Assembly: GCA_029964075.1 (NCBI GenBank)
Contig: CM057135.1
Location: forward strand, 20,052,863-20,116,862
DNA from: Patiria pectinifera
Lineage: Eukaryota > Echinodermata > Asteroidea > Valvatida > Asterinidae
Direction: 5' to 3'
DNA: 64,000 bases
In this document: in pieces, positions 34,971 through 46,577 of the stretch
How the letters are laid out: each line of letters begins with the position of its first letter
Numbering within the stretch: the first letter of the stretch is position 1
Position numbers and translations under genes: made by a program
Notes under the pieces: generated by a model
Database searches by the model: none
Seen by the model: only the letters and a program-made list of their open reading frames with translations
Told to the model about the DNA's origin: nothing

Positions 34971-35165
34971 TTAATCTAAACCAGGGTAGTCAGTTCCATT
35001 AAAATTAAATGTGCGATGGTTTCTTGTCAGAGTGTCCACAATGACATACACAGTCAAAAGAAATATCCAAATTATAAAGAAAAAGACTACAAAGATTATC
35101 CTTCGTATATAGTTCTGAAGAACTATGATTTTTTCACTGTTGGCAGAATATGCAGGGCCTGCCAT
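34971..35165 (-). CDS. Small single-pass membrane protein, 64 residues
   Basis: ATG at 35165 in good context (A at -3, G at +4) opens MAGPAYSANSEKIIVLQNYI. A strongly hydrophobic segment follows (residues about 23-45, IIFVVFFFIIWIFLLTVYVIV), then a polar tail with an NGT glycosylation sequon, and a stop at 34971-34973. A canonical donor (AAG then GTAAGC) follows directly at 34969, so the stop ends an exon. It could be a separate micropeptide gene, an upstream ORF of the SET gene, or chance. Family not recognised. Confidence 0.4.
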   Translation of the reverse strand: MAGPAYSANSEKIIVLQNYIRRIIFVVFFFIIWIFLLTVYVIVDTLTRNHRTFNFNGTDYPGLD

Positions 35166-35332
35166 TCTTACCACAGTAATCAATGACTAACCATGGACAA
35201 CATAATGGCTAACTCTTGCATGCAATTTGATGATCACATGACTAATACTCCAAACGTGATTGGTCAAAAGTTGATGGGGCTAGTCCTAACCTAGGCTGCG
35301 CCTAAGCATGCTAAGTAAACTTTGCAGAAATT

Positions 35333-36170
35333 CAACATTCAAACAGAACATCGAAGACTAAAACATGACATTTTTCGATGATTTTGGTGGCGATTCTCGA
35401 GAAACCATGAGAAAACGTCGCGCGACAATATTCTGCCGACTGCCGTTGACCAAAAAAAAAAACACATTGGCAAATAAAAACATCAAATTTACCTCAAAAC
35501 AGCCTCCAAATTACTAGATACGCCACCTGAGGTAAAAGGAGAGATCGATGATTAAAATCGAGGCACTAAAGTTTGCTTACGAGTCGGATGAAAAGTGAAA
35601 TTTCCCGTTCAATTTCGAGAGCTCCCCTCGCGAGTTGGAGTTGGGAACTATAGAACTATCAGCGGAAACCAGTTAAAGCTAGTTCCCGACTCCGTATCAT
35701 CGTTCGAAATGCACTTGTACAAACGGGATCCAGTCTACTCATTATCAATATCAATGCATCGCGCTCGTTAACGAAATCGCGCTGAGACCACTGAATGAAC
35801 GCTGGGCACATACGGTTACATCGCGTTGTTCAAACACGAGTCAGAAATTTAACGTGTTCACGATCGATCGCGAGGGGAGCTCTCGGAATTGAACGGGAAA
35901 TTTCACTTTTTATCCGACTCATAAGCAAATTTCATTACCTCGATTTTAATCATCGATCTCTCCTTGTACCTCAGGTGGCGTATCTAGTCATTTGGAGGCT
36001 GTTTTGAGGTAAATCTGATGTTTTTATTTGCCAATGTTGTGTTTTCTTTGGTCAACGGCAGTCGGCAGAATAGTGTTGCGCGACGTCTTCTCATGGTTTC
36101 TCGAGAATCGCCACCAAAATCATCGAAAATTTTCATATTTTAGTCTTCGATCATGTTCTGTTTGAAGTCG
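35333..36170. mobile_element. Large inverted-repeat element (~0.84 kb)
   Basis: The segment about 35336-35640 is repeated in reverse at about 35865-36165. Matching landmarks include GGCGATTCTCGAGAAACCAT, GCCTCCAAATTACTAGATAC and GAGCTCCCCTCGCG. The arms of roughly 270-300 bp differ by scattered substitutions, and the spacer is about 225 bp. No transposase frame; typical of a foldback or non-autonomous DNA element. Confidence 0.75.
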
Positions 36171-36322
36171 ATTACTACCTTCATGAATGTCTATTGCATC
36201 GTATGAGGTATAAATTATGGAATCTGGGTCGGGATAATATAGGGAAATTGGACCGTTTTTGTAATGCACTGGGGATACAGACTCCGGGATTCCTACGACC
36301 CGGTAGTTTTAACGTAGTCGTG

Positions 36323-36359
36323 ACTCCAGCTCTAATGCGAAAGGCATTAGAGCTGGAGT
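36323..36359. repeat. Exact 16-bp hairpin
   Basis: ACTCCAGCTCTAATGC (36323-36338), loop GAAAG, then the exact complement at 36344-36359. RNA from either strand could fold a 16-bp stem. It lies just beyond the large inverted-repeat element. Confidence 0.8.
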
Positions 36360-36399
36360 TACTCAAGCTAGGTTTTTCGGAAATTAAATAATTCTTTAT

Positions 36400-38614
36400 C
36401 ATTTTGTAGTATCTCCATGTCCAAGGTTAACTTTTAACCCAATGTCACTGGAATTCGTGAATTTATTGAGCCGAAAGCAGATTGAATAATAATTGCCATG
36501 TTTGCCAAGGCCCTATCCGGAAAGGTAATTTAGGAAAACAAATGTCGGAATGTAGGCCTAGGCCTAAACCTAGCTAGGCCTACGCGATAGCCCATGCTAA
36601 CGTCCATTACGTACGACGGTACACCTCTTATTTAGTCTAAAAAACCCAATAGGAAAAAACAGATTTAGGCCTACCAAACTCGTTTGTAATATTTTTTAAA
36701 ACAAAATTCTTACCATGGTGTTGCCAGACCACGGAGAACCATGGAGAACCGTTCCTCAGTTGTCAGTGATAATTTATGTTTACCGCGCACTCGTCCATTG
36801 ATCGTACAACATGTACAAGTCTAGTCCGAGTGCGTGCGTGCAACGAACGCGAATTGCCGCGCAATAGGATTGCTCAACCTCGTTCCCACGTTGTCAAAGA
36901 TTGCATTACTAGCATAGACCCGGGGAACGTACAACGCGGTGGCTCTCTATTTCACTGGTGCACACTACTTGAAAATCGTATGGTTTTCGCTGGTTGACAG
37001 TAGTGTGTCTAGCGGGCGCTATTTGTAATAAAGACCACTCAGTGTTTCTGTTCGAACCATACTAGCAGGAATTATCGCACGTCAGAGGACACCTTAAGAA
37101 ATTAATAGGAGGGCATAATTTGTCATTCTACTGTTCGTGAGAGGACAATACTTCCGAGGACGCGTGTTTTGTCCTCGCTGGTATTTTTTGTCCTCTGTCG
37201 TTTGTTGTGTTTCCAAGAGTTGTTCCTCGGACGTAATGTAATACAAAAAACATGCACTTTCGCACGCACCCACGCACGCACACGTGTGTATGCCCGCAAC
37301 GTATACATGTACATGTACAATGTACATGTACACAATGCATGGTACACGTGCAGCGCACAAGTGGTTATGAACAATCGAGTTTTTTTAACCGGAATTTTCT
37401 CAAAAACTGTTCATTGCCCACACTTACTTTCTCTTCTAAGTCACGATGATGTCTTGGTTTACCACTGCATTCGCTCTGGGGATTTGTGAAAAATCCAGAC
37501 ACCTGTTTAAAACTCGTATTTCTGGGACAGATTTCTGTCCGGAGTTGTTCGTTTCTGGAAACCGCCACGTTGAAGAATTTGTACCCATGTGACCACGCTT
37601 CGTTTATGTAAACTAGATTGACCCCAAAATTAATTAAACATGAGTGTATTTAAATGTTGCATATTCATTCGGCTCCCTCAACCAATCAGGCAGCCAGAAA
37701 TCGCGTAGGTCAAAATTTGCATCCCGACGAAAAAAAAGTACCGACGCGCTAACAGCAAACAGCCGTCGGCTCCATAAATGCCGTTTTCTCAGTTGGAGCG
37801 TTTCAACCAACAGAGGGCGCAATTTTTCTGTAAGCGCTGCGTTTGAAACGGCCGTGAACAAGGAATCGTGTAGTTTTGTGCCTGGATTATTTTCCTTTGC
37901 ACCACGAAAGTGCTCAAAACTGACCAGGAAAAGTGATTAAAACTTGCCTCACCTCATTAAAAATATATTTGAGGTGGCTGATTCTACTATAAGCTTAACG
38001 TACATCACGGCCGCTGGCGCCGTCAACATTCAGTCTGGCCGGCCGTACATCGCGAAGCAGTATCAGTGTGCATTACTGCACTGTACGGCTCATCCCACGT
38101 GGCCGAAAAATTTGTACTACTGCTTCTAAGAGGCATGCTACGATGTTTCGCCACACACATAAAAATAAAAAAATTAAAGATCACGTTCTGTGAATTCATT
38201 TGCAGAAATTCGCTTTCTCCATCGATGTTTATTTGGTGTTCTTAGGATCAAACTTTGCCCGACATCATCATAATGTATGCACGCACGAGGCAGTAGTCAC
38301 TGGTTCCGGTCCTTCATCATAGCAATGATACTGTTAGCACGCGAAGAGAACCAGTGTACATGCGCTAATAATTACTGGGTGCTGGCGGTTGAAGCGAAAT
38401 ACCCGTCATCGTGTGCATTTTGATCTCACATGCATCAGAAATACGGGATTTTTGTCAAGATTTTGCATGTCACAATGAAACAGTGGAGTATTAATCGATT
38501 ATGTTGTGCATTTTAATGGCTAGTATGATAATTATATTGTGCGTATCGGGGGCTGAAAAATGTGATCGGCATTTTTGTTGGCGTATCGGGCCCGATACGC
38601 ACGTTTGTACGTGG
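36400..38614. other. No gene recognised; CpG-richer patches and simple repeats
   Basis: Contains GCACGCAC and TACATG simple sequence (about 37255-37345) and a relatively CpG-rich stretch at 37640-37900 with a CCAAT box (ACCAATCAG, about 37680) on the plus strand. Frames of 60-106 codons overlap each other on both strands and lack domains or splice borders. A promoter near 36.8 or 37.7 kb is possible but unsupported. Confidence 0.35.
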
Positions 38615-38625
38615 GGAGAACCCTC

Positions 38626-39906
38626 TCAGTCCACACAAACTCTCTCGATTTCTTGGTAAAGGCATGAAGTGGACTCGCCACTTCTGCAACCCCTTATGAA
38701 CTTTCGGTAGTACGATGCGAGGCCCAAAAAGCTTCTAACATCTCGCACACACCTTGGAACAGGCCAATTTGCGACTGCCTTAATCTTCTGAGGATCCGTG
38801 GCTACTCTTTCTGAGGACACTATGAAACAAATGACACTTGCTTGGCTTGAGTTTCAGCCTAGCGACTCTAAGCATCCCCAACACAACTCGCAGACGTTCT
38901 AGGGTCTCTGTCACCGATCGACCAAGCACGATGGTGGCCGCGGATCGCATGTGAGTAGAGTTGTGCGTTGGTTCTCTCCTGTGACACGAAGGTTTTTTTT
39001 TCCGGGCCCTCCGGTTTTTCTCCCTCCGGAAAAATCTAACACTTTCCATCTCAGGCTGTGCTCTGTGGTCATATGGGTCGATGTGGCCGGCAGCCATAGG
39101 CGCCTTTACGTGCCAGCGGCCCGACCACGTTGTAGTCGCGTCCTTCGCAATTCAGCGTACCAGCTGCGAGTAAGGATGATTAGCCTCCCACATTATTATT
39201 ATTATTATTATTATTATGTCATCCAAACAAATCAGGATTATTTCCCATTACAAGCCGGCCATGACCTTTTCCATGAGCCGCTCAAATGTTGCCGGGGCAT
39301 TGCACAGCTCAAAAGGCATGTTTTTCCACCTGTACAACCCGCTTCTCACTACAAATGTCGACTTTTGGCTGGCGTCCTCATCCAGAGCGACTTGCCAGTA
39401 CCCCGACGCCAAGTCAAGTGTACAAAACCACTTCGCCCCCACTCAACGCATCGAATGTTCCATCAATGCGCGGCACAGGATAGGCATCCTTGAAGGTCAC
39501 CAAATTCAACTTTCTATAATCAATACAGAAGCGTTTCGTACCATGCTTTTTGTCAACCAAAACAACATTTGCCGCCCATGGACTGTCGGAAGGTTCAATC
39601 ACCACTTTTTTTTTCCAAATCACCGACTTGTCTCTGGATTTCCTCCTGATGGCAATACGGATGACGCCCCATCCGTTCTTTCACCGGCTTTGCATTACCA
39701 GTGTTTATGTGATGCTGGACCACGTCCGTGCAACCAATGTCGTGGTCACCCTTAGACAATACATCCGGAAAGTTTACCAAACATTTCCGGACATCCCCAT
39801 GGTACATAGCCTCTACCACGGCTGTACCCCTCTCAAACAAATCTTGCAAGTGCTGGGGTTACTCCTCACCAGCATTTGCCACCACATCCAACTCACCACA
39901 AATTGA
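38626..39906 (-). pseudogene. Ty3/gypsy reverse transcriptase, broken
   Basis: In order: [20 protein letters not shown] (about 39520-39460), [20 protein letters not shown] (about 39425-39365), MPFELCNAPATFERLM (about 39315), the active-site box as CLDDI (about 39225), then after an insertion [24 protein letters not shown] and [17 protein letters not shown] (about 38735). The set and order identify the Ty3/gypsy reverse transcriptase. The box Tyr is Cys here. Frame breaks and a 280-bp insertion prevent activity. Confidence 0.85.
38938..39217 (-). mobile_element. SINE-like insertion with ATT tail inside RT
   Basis: RT coding is continuous up to LDDI and resumes at TIVLGRS, with about 280 bp between. 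The inserted sequence ends in eight ATT units (about 39193-39217). Simple-repeat tails of this kind mark SINEs or truncated LINEs. Its unique part contains GCGCCTTTACGTGCCAGCGG. Confidence 0.55.
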
Positions 39907-40441
39907 ACCAACTTCTACCTGGGAGATCGTTCCCGCTGTCGTCCCCTCACGTGAACTCTTTTCTCCCTTCCGGGATTGAATACCCGCAACGGAATAATCT
40001 CAGCTTCAGTCTCAACCAGAGATCTGGCTTACACCAAACCCGTCTAAGCTAGGCCACCGCCACCTTCCATTGGTTCCACCATGGCTGGCCCGACCAAGTC
40101 GGCACCCTTCCGGGCATTTATACCTGGGACCATGGCCTCATGACCGGACGGAATCACCGTAGTTTTTGAAACCACTACAGGTCCCACAAAGGGCTCACTG
40201 GCACCGTTTAGTGCTTCTGATTCGCTCACCATTGAGCCTCCACTCTCTTGACTGGAAGTCTATATTTCCACCTGTTGGCACGAGAAAATCCATGCCCAAG
40301 ATGCCACTATACTACTTTATTTCGGTAAACACTGCCCTTACTTGGTGCGTTGTTCTACCAACTTGAACCTCCACCCAAGCGCTGCCAAGCACGGGCAATT
40401 GACTACCATCAACTTGCTTCACCTGGACCTCCGTCTCATAG

Positions 40442-40669
40442 ACGTGTCTCTTCTCCTTTGTAATTTGATAGTACACCGTACTATTATAAGATGGATTTTT
40501 TGCGCCGGGGTGATATAAATCAAATTAGGTTTTGCCCTAACAGTGTTTACAGTGTTTAAAACGTCCGTGAAGGGCAAAACCTAATTTGATTTATATCACC
40601 CCGGCGCAAAAAAAATCCATCTTATAATAGTACGGTGTACTATCAAATTACAAAGGAGAAGAGACACGT
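40442..40669. repeat. Near-perfect 97-bp palindrome spanning an insertion junction
   Basis: Left arm 40442-40538, right arm 40571-40669, spacer 32 bp. By eye the only difference is the length of one A/T run (six versus eight). The outer 30-40 bp of both arms are retrotransposon protease sequence, so host flank and insert end were duplicated in inverted orientation together. Confidence 0.85.
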
Positions 40670-41112
40670 TTCCATCTTATAATAGTTTTTGCGGTACCCG
40701 CTGCTATGTACATCAGATTCGAACCGACCAACCGATCCCGTTAGCTCGGTGGTCGAGTGGTAAGACATCTGCACTAGAAAGCAGGAGGTCGTGGGTTAGA
40801 GTCCCACTCGAGTGATTTTTTCCAACTTTCACTCGGGAGGTAACACACTGAGTATACATTATTTAAAACATCGGTGAAGGGCAATACCTAATTTGATTAA
40901 ATCACCCCGGCGCAAAAAAAAATCCACCTTATAATAGTTTATGCGGTACCCGCTGCTATGTACATCAGATTCGAACCGACCATGCCAACCGATCCCGTTA
41001 GCTCGGTGGTCGAGTGGTAAGACTTCTGCACTAGAAAGCAGGAGTTCGTGGGTTAGAGTCCCACCCGAGTGATTTTTTCCAAGTTTCACTCGGGAGGTAA
41101 CACACTGAGTAT
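40670..41112 (+). mobile_element. tRNA-Ser-derived SINE, tandem dimer
   Basis: Two copies of a ~250-bp unit. Each has a tRNA-like head (40740-40814 and 40997-41071) with an A box GTGGTCGAGTGG, an anticodon-loop region CACTAGAAAGC resembling tRNA-Ser(AGA), and a B box GGGTTAGAGTCCC. The acceptor stem does not pair, so these are not working tRNA genes. The tail of a unit reappears at 42541-42595 after a LINE insertion. Confidence 0.75.
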
Positions 41113-42540
41113 GTTGGCATCCTTCGATCTCGTGAGATCATGGATCTGCGCCTGGAAGGTAGAGACTACATCATCAGCTTGTGATGGAACATTGCCTACT
41201 GTGGCTATAAAGGCCGACACGTGAGTAACAGTCTCTGCCGCACACGGTGCACCTGAAGGGGGTGTCCTGAGGGGCAGCCTGTCGGCTGTTCTTTCTGCGA
41301 GCACGCTTGTCCTCAGCAGCCTGAGTCTTCTTAGCCTCTGATCTCGCAAGTCCACCTCGTACCTCCTGTCTCCACCTGACTCGGTCAATGGCCAGCTCCT
41401 CCCACCTTTCGACATCAATGTCCACTGACTTCAGGTCTCTTTTGCAGACATCTCTGAAGCGTAGAAGTGGACGTCCACGCGCTCTCTCGCCAGTAGCCAG
41501 TTCACCATACAGCAGGACCTTTTGGATCCTCCCTTCTGGCATGCGTTAGACATGTCCAAGCCAGCGGAGTCTCCGTTGTTGGAGAAGGGTGACCAGGTTT
41601 TGAATGCCAGCCTGGGCAAGGACCTCAGTGTTCGTCACATGGTCGGACCACTTGAGGCCAAGAATGCGCCGCAGATTTCGCAGATAGAATGTGTTGAGCC
41701 TCTTTTCCTGTCTTGAGTATAGGGCCCAGGACTCACTGCCAAAGGAGGGTACTGAAAACGCAGGTTCTGTACACGGCCGTCTTGGTGTGGATGGTCAACT
41801 TGCCGTTTTCCCAGACCCTTCTGGTAAGCCTGGCAAAGGTAGAGGCCGCTCGCCCAATGCGCCTATTTATCTAAGTGTCCGGGGAGAGGTCGTAACACCA
41901 TGTGGCGAGGCTGGAGTGTCCTCTCCAGGGCGCAGGCCTGGGCTGATTTCTATGGAGGAAAGGCTGTAGCCCATTCAGAGGATCCCCCCTCTCCGCGTCA
42001 GTGATGGGTCCAAAGGAAAGGCAGAGGCCAGTACAATTTGGGATCAGAGACGCCGCAGGAGTTGCCAGTAGGGTGTTGAGTCAACATCAGACTGCCTTCG
42101 CGGCTCCGGATTTTTCTAGATGAACTGCCTTACGGGGCTGAAGAGCTCCATCTACCCTGCTATTTACCCATAGCTGGGGCAGTGGTTGACATGGCGCCAG
42201 GGCGTGTCCACACGCCGGTGGGCCTGCACACCATGTCTCTGGGGCCCACTGCTGCTCCGAGATCCCCTACAGTTCAGCCTGGGGTCGCAAGATGCCAAGT
42301 TACCATGTGTTGCCACGAGGAGGCACTGTAGGAGTCTTGGTGACGGAGAGGCTATGTGCTGGCAGGGGAGACTTACGCACTCGGCTCCCTTTTCGCCCCA
42401 AAACGGGGCTAGCCAGCGGCAGCAGCTGGCAGCTGCCAGCGGCAGCAGCTGAAGGTAGAGAGCGGGGTGTGCAATACTAACTACAACTACACTACTGCAC
42501 TAGACGCATCACACCACCCTGTGGTAAAACCACTAACACA
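41113..42540 (-). mobile_element. 5'-truncated non-LTR retrotransposon (LINE) fragment
   Basis: About 41990-41174 encodes the C-terminus of a LINE ORF2: RRLRWLGHV, then LLYGELATGERARGRP, a Trp-containing helix and a C2H2-like end (FRCTVCGRDC...HSRQC). It matches the common post-RT region of invertebrate LINEs. A target duplication CACACTGAGTAT flanks the insert (41101-41112 and 42541-42552), showing insertion into the SINE. The GC-rich part at 42000-42535 has no recognisable frame and may be a separate unit. A stop interrupts the ORF next to the LGHV motif. Confidence 0.7.
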
Positions 42541-42660
42541 CACACTGAGTATACATTGTTTCAAACGTCGGTGAAGGGCACAACCTGATTTGATTTACAC
42601 CGTACTACTTATCAAGGTATCGGTGGACCCCGTGTCAATCAAAATCGACACTTGGTCCCT

Positions 42661-44006
42661 CTCACCATCCCATCAACAAATAAACCATAACGGGGGCTGC
42701 AGCTTGGGTTGGGCAGAATTATTACTCGTTGCCCATCCCCATGCTTTGCTGTCACTGTGTCATCTTTTGGACCATTTTGTCCACTCAGCCTTCCCGCAGG
42801 TCCTACGGGGGCTGACTGCCGTTTCCCTGGTTGCCTCTGACACTCCCGGTTGAAATGCCCTCTCTCCCCACACTTGAATAACCTCAGGGTACTGGGCTCA
42901 TTCGTTTTGGGGGCATGCCCTGAACCTGACGCTTGATCTGAGTCGACAACGACTTTACCAATTCATCACAGACTTCAATATTGGGCCTGTTCACCGAGAC
43001 TTTTCTCTAAAGTCGTAAACCTCTGTTCTGTTCCGGAGTCAACAGCTCCCGCCAACTTTGCGGACTTCGGGTCAAACAACCTTTGCTTTTCGACCTTGTC
43101 AAAATTTTCCGTCTCAAGGCAGCCTAGACCGCTTCATCCAAAGTTTTTGGATGAGCCCTAATAATGCCCTCCCTGACTGAATGACAATCAACGGCGTCTA
43201 TGAAGTGGTTCTTAGCCAACCTCTCCCGAACATCCTCCTGCTAACTCAGCGTATGCTCTTGCGAGCGTCTCCCCGCAAGGTTGTGGCTAACCACCTCGCA
43301 GCCTTCTCCTCGATCCACATATTCACCTCACGACACGACTCAAAATGGCGGAAGTACTCCTACCAGAGTACCTTCCCACTGTACAGGTCAGGAGTTATGT
43401 GTGGCCTGCGATTTGGTCGCTCCAAACTTTCCTTCTGACCCACATTACCCTGGTCACCTGCCTCTCGTTTCAGTGGCCTTGCACCCACTGAAACTCAACA
43501 GATCACTATGTACCTGTTTAGGGGTACACAAGTCATTACACCGTGTCACACAACTCTCAGGGGTGAACGACAACAGATCCTCATTTGTACCCTCCGTTTC
43601 TCTGGAAATAGGTGTCGACTGTGTTCGTGGGAATATCCCCGAGCTTTGTCCTTTCTGAGGTGTACTTTCATAAAAGCTCATCCCCTTCCCTTTTTAGGGC
43701 CTAACTCGGGCACCATACCTGCGCCTCATATTCTCCCCGTTGCTCAAGAGACATACCCAGAAGTCCCTTCGGGCAACCTAAACTCAACATCAGAATCAAC
43801 TCGATGGAGCATACGCCCACTGGTAGCTGGCGTGCCCATGTGTCCTCCCATCGGGGTAACACCTGACTGCCTTTCCATGGCAGCTAGCTCCAACTTCGTT
43901 TCAGTGAGGTCCCTTTCCCACTGCAGTAATTGGGCTTCCATTCGCAGTCGTTACACCTTGTCTTCAGCACTTGAGGGGCCCGGAACTTTCGCACCTGAAT
44001 CGCTCA
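42661..44006 (-). pseudogene. Ty3/gypsy gag, degenerate
   Basis: ATG at 44006 (MSDSGAKVPGPSSAEDKV, then a stop) leads into a coiled-coil block MEAQLLQWERDLTETKLELA (from about 43941). A zinc-knuckle remnant, FKCGERGHFNREC, lies at about 42885-42847; the first Cys of the CCHC is replaced. Intervening capsid sequence is frame-shifted beyond recognition. Confidence 0.6.
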
Positions 44007-44782
44007 TACTCAAACCCCAAATCACCACCGAAATCAACAACACGAGAAGACCAATTGTGCAATTCAATTATTCAACAGAAGTCACCTTAATCAATTCGTC
44101 ACCGACATTTTGAAGTAATACTCTACCGTGTTAAACCATATTTTTCGATTTTCAGTTTTTGGATTTTTAAACATTATTCATCAAGGCCAACCATTGCACG
44201 AAGTTTCAAAGCTGCAAGAGCTTTACTTTAATAATTACGTTATGTATCAATGGCAACTTTTGCGCAAAAGTGACAATTTTCGTTTTCACGAAGTAACACT
44301 CAAGTTCCATTAATCATAGCAATGCATGGCGTGCACTCTGCTCATTAGTGAGCAAAAACGTTTTCATGAAGTAACACTCTTCTTGTAATAAGTTGTATGA
44401 GCGCGCGCACGCTGACCTGAAGTTGCACTTTCCTCGTGTTGTATACATGTACATTGAAGAGTGTTACTTAGTGAAAACGCACATTTACCGTTTCGCAGCT
44501 TTTTTAGTTTCACGAACACTCATCTTTTTACTCTTATTTCTTGTTTATTTAATACATAAGCGGGTGAAAAGCAGCAGATTTAAGAAATTCAATTCATCAA
44601 GTGTCCACTACGAGAAACCCAACTGAAAATACTCTGTCGTCTTGACGTTGTTTTAGAGTGTTGTTTTAGAAGGCGTTCAACTTTAGTTGCCGTTTTCTCC
44701 GATTGCTAGTTGTTACTGGTATGTAGATAGGTGTTACCTAGTGGTGTCGGTGACAAATTCCAATCTCACTTCTGACACCATT

Positions 44783-45060
44783 TGTGGCGGGACTGTTCCC
44801 GAACTAAGTTCGGACCAGGGACTACACAAAGCAGTATAAAGGCTAAAGGATGCAGGCTCGTTTTGGGTGGAAATCTACCGCCGCAGGAATTGATCCCTAA
44901 ACCTTCTGTTAACTAGGCAATAACACAATAACAAGGACAACTGGCAACTGAATGGTCGGTAATCTCAAGTTATAACGATGATTTATTGCGGAGACAACAA
45001 CAACTAAATGATTAAATGATTTGGGGATAATTGTCTTGGGTAGCTTTATTACAACCTGTG
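44783..45060 (-). repeat. Putative 5' LTR of the Ty3/gypsy element
   Basis: The inner border is set by the primer-binding site; the plus strand starts TGTGGCGGGACTG. The LTR contains a perfect palindrome CCGAACTAAGTTCGG and, on the minus strand, AATAAA (about 44985). The outer border is uncertain because no 3' LTR is present for comparison. The following 45061-45340 has short CAATGCTGCA-type repeats and no gene. Confidence 0.5.
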
Positions 45061-45339
45061 GTTTTTGAATATGAGCCCTTTTTGCAATACACAACTAATA
45101 TCGCACTGCTTACTCCAATAATCACTGCACAACAAATGCTGCAATACATGAACGCTATAGCAATGCACAAATCAATGCTGCAATATAGAAACACTACAGC
45201 AACGCAACAACCAATGCTGCACTGCCTAAACAATATCGCATTGCATAGATCAGTGCCACTGTGGCGATATGGTTCGCGCACACGAAGACCATGGACCCAG
45301 CCCCAATCAACCACAATGCTTTTTATGGTGTACTATAAA

Positions 45340-45775
45340 GGACACCTGACACCTATCTGTTATCGTGCCTGTGAGCACGTCCATCGTGCCTGTGAGCAGG
45401 TCCATCGTGCCCTAGCCCTACAAACATGGCGGTATATGGCTCTCTTTTAAAATCAGTCTTGTTACTGTCGCCATTACCGCCATGCCCCGACGCAAGCAGT
45501 TAACACCAAGTGTCGACTGCCGAAATCCGAGAAAGTTTGACTCCAAATATCTTCTGAAATACATAAGACAGAACCCTTTCACATAAACCATCGTGCTCGT
45601 GATATTCTAGTGTTTCATAAATAACGGTCAAACTTACCGAAATCGTAAATTTGTCCATGTATGGCGTCTTCACAAACTTGACAATATCCCGACAACGTTA
45701 TAGCATGCATGGTTCGGCCGCCGCCATCTTTGTCAGTGGTGGCGCTTCCCGATCGCGAAAGGTCATGGCGCCCGG
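45340..45775 (-). repeat. Inverted copy of the integrase-gene promoter/first-exon block
   Basis: The reverse complement matches 56210-56640: GAAGCGCC...AAGATGGCGGCGGCC, a first exon at 45710-45638 (73 nt, ATG at 45710, donor GTAAGT), intron start, and two units of the CGTGCCTGTGAGCA minisatellite (45363-45411). The CPVC of the other copies is CQVC here. No downstream exon is seen on this side, so it is an orphan first exon. Confidence 0.75.
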
Positions 45776-45883
45776 CTGTATTTTGCATAAATTAATATGT
45801 ATTAGTAAATGCGCGTGTATTGAATATGCATGTGCAGGCGCTTAATGTTTTGAGTTTAAGGAACTCTACACGTGCAGATTGAA

Positions 45884-45945
45884 TTGTACATGTACATGTA
45901 CATGTTCATGTACAATGTACATGTCCATGTCCACGTACATGTAGT
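45884..45945. repeat. TACATG simple sequence
   Basis: Repeated TGTACATG/GTACATGT blocks forming several self-complementary stretches. Similar tracts occur near 37310-37345. Confidence 0.7.
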
Positions 45946-46577
45946 ACAGACGTGTACTTTACACGAAGCTATACGGTTGACACTGTGATGACGTGACGCG
46001 TGAAGGCTTGGCATGGCATGGATGTGGCAAACACCTGCACTGGTTTGAGTGTTGCTGTTGCCGCTTGCCGTAATATTGTCGGCAAACTTTTCCCAAGGGA
46101 TTACCAAGTGAGTAGCAGTTGAATCGAATTTATAAGAAGGTTAATAATAACACTAATCGTAAATGTCAATAATAGCTATACCATATAATTTCAGAAGATA
46201 TAGGATAGTTTTATATAAATTTAATTGCATTTGTTTCGGTTCACTAGATATTGAGGGTTTCAACCCGTCTCCCCCCCCCCTCTCCATCTTCCAAATTGAA
46301 TTTTAAAAAACATTTTCAAGTTTGACTGACCGACAGACCGACTGACCGGTGACTGACTGATTTAGATTTGGACTTTCATCCAGTCAGTAACTATTTTGTA
46401 TTTTATTTTATTATTTTTTTTTTTATAAAGTGAACTCATAAAAGGGGCGAAGCACTAACGCACGTTATGGGGAAATGTTGAGTTGAACGGCTGTGGTCAA
46501 TCTGATGATTCGACAGTATTGGGCATTAAATTGACAATTCATAATTTATTTTGTATATTTCATCACGTAGTTTCACT

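Larger units (their letters stand above)
40240..42660 (-). pseudogene. Ty3/gypsy protease, split by a 2.1-kb insertion
   Basis: The retropepsin active site ILIDTGSTDTLIS lies at about 42650-42610. Coding resumes at about 40480 with YYQITKEKRH and runs to GILGMDFLVPTGG (about 40290), the end of the domain. The insertion between them is flanked by TACACCGTACTA at 40472-40483 and 42596-42607. A stop precedes the GILGMDF block. Confidence 0.75.
38615..45060 (-). mobile_element. Decayed Ty3/gypsy LTR retrotransposon
   Basis: Read on the minus strand: putative 5' LTR at about 45060-44783 (end TGTGGCGG on the plus strand), a primer-binding site TGGTGTCAGAAGTGAGA just inside (about 44781-44765), gag-like frame from ATG at 44006, zinc-knuckle remnant (about 42890-42841), split protease, and reverse transcriptase (39906-38626). 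RNase H, integrase and the 3' LTR are missing beyond 38.6 kb. Many stops and frame slips show it is long dead. It has taken at least two later insertions. Confidence 0.8.

Noticed and set aside
37094-37489. Seven overlapping frames near 37.1-37.5 kb
   Set aside because: They ride on CA-, GCAC- and TACATG-type simple sequence, with no splice borders or domains.
39193-39217. ATT microsatellite as an independent expansion in the RT gene
   Set aside because: It is better explained as the tail of the SINE-like insertion that begins there.
40740-41071. Two tRNA-Ser genes
   Set aside because: A and B boxes are present, but acceptor stems do not pair, and both lie in repeated units with a shared non-tRNA tail, so they are SINE heads.
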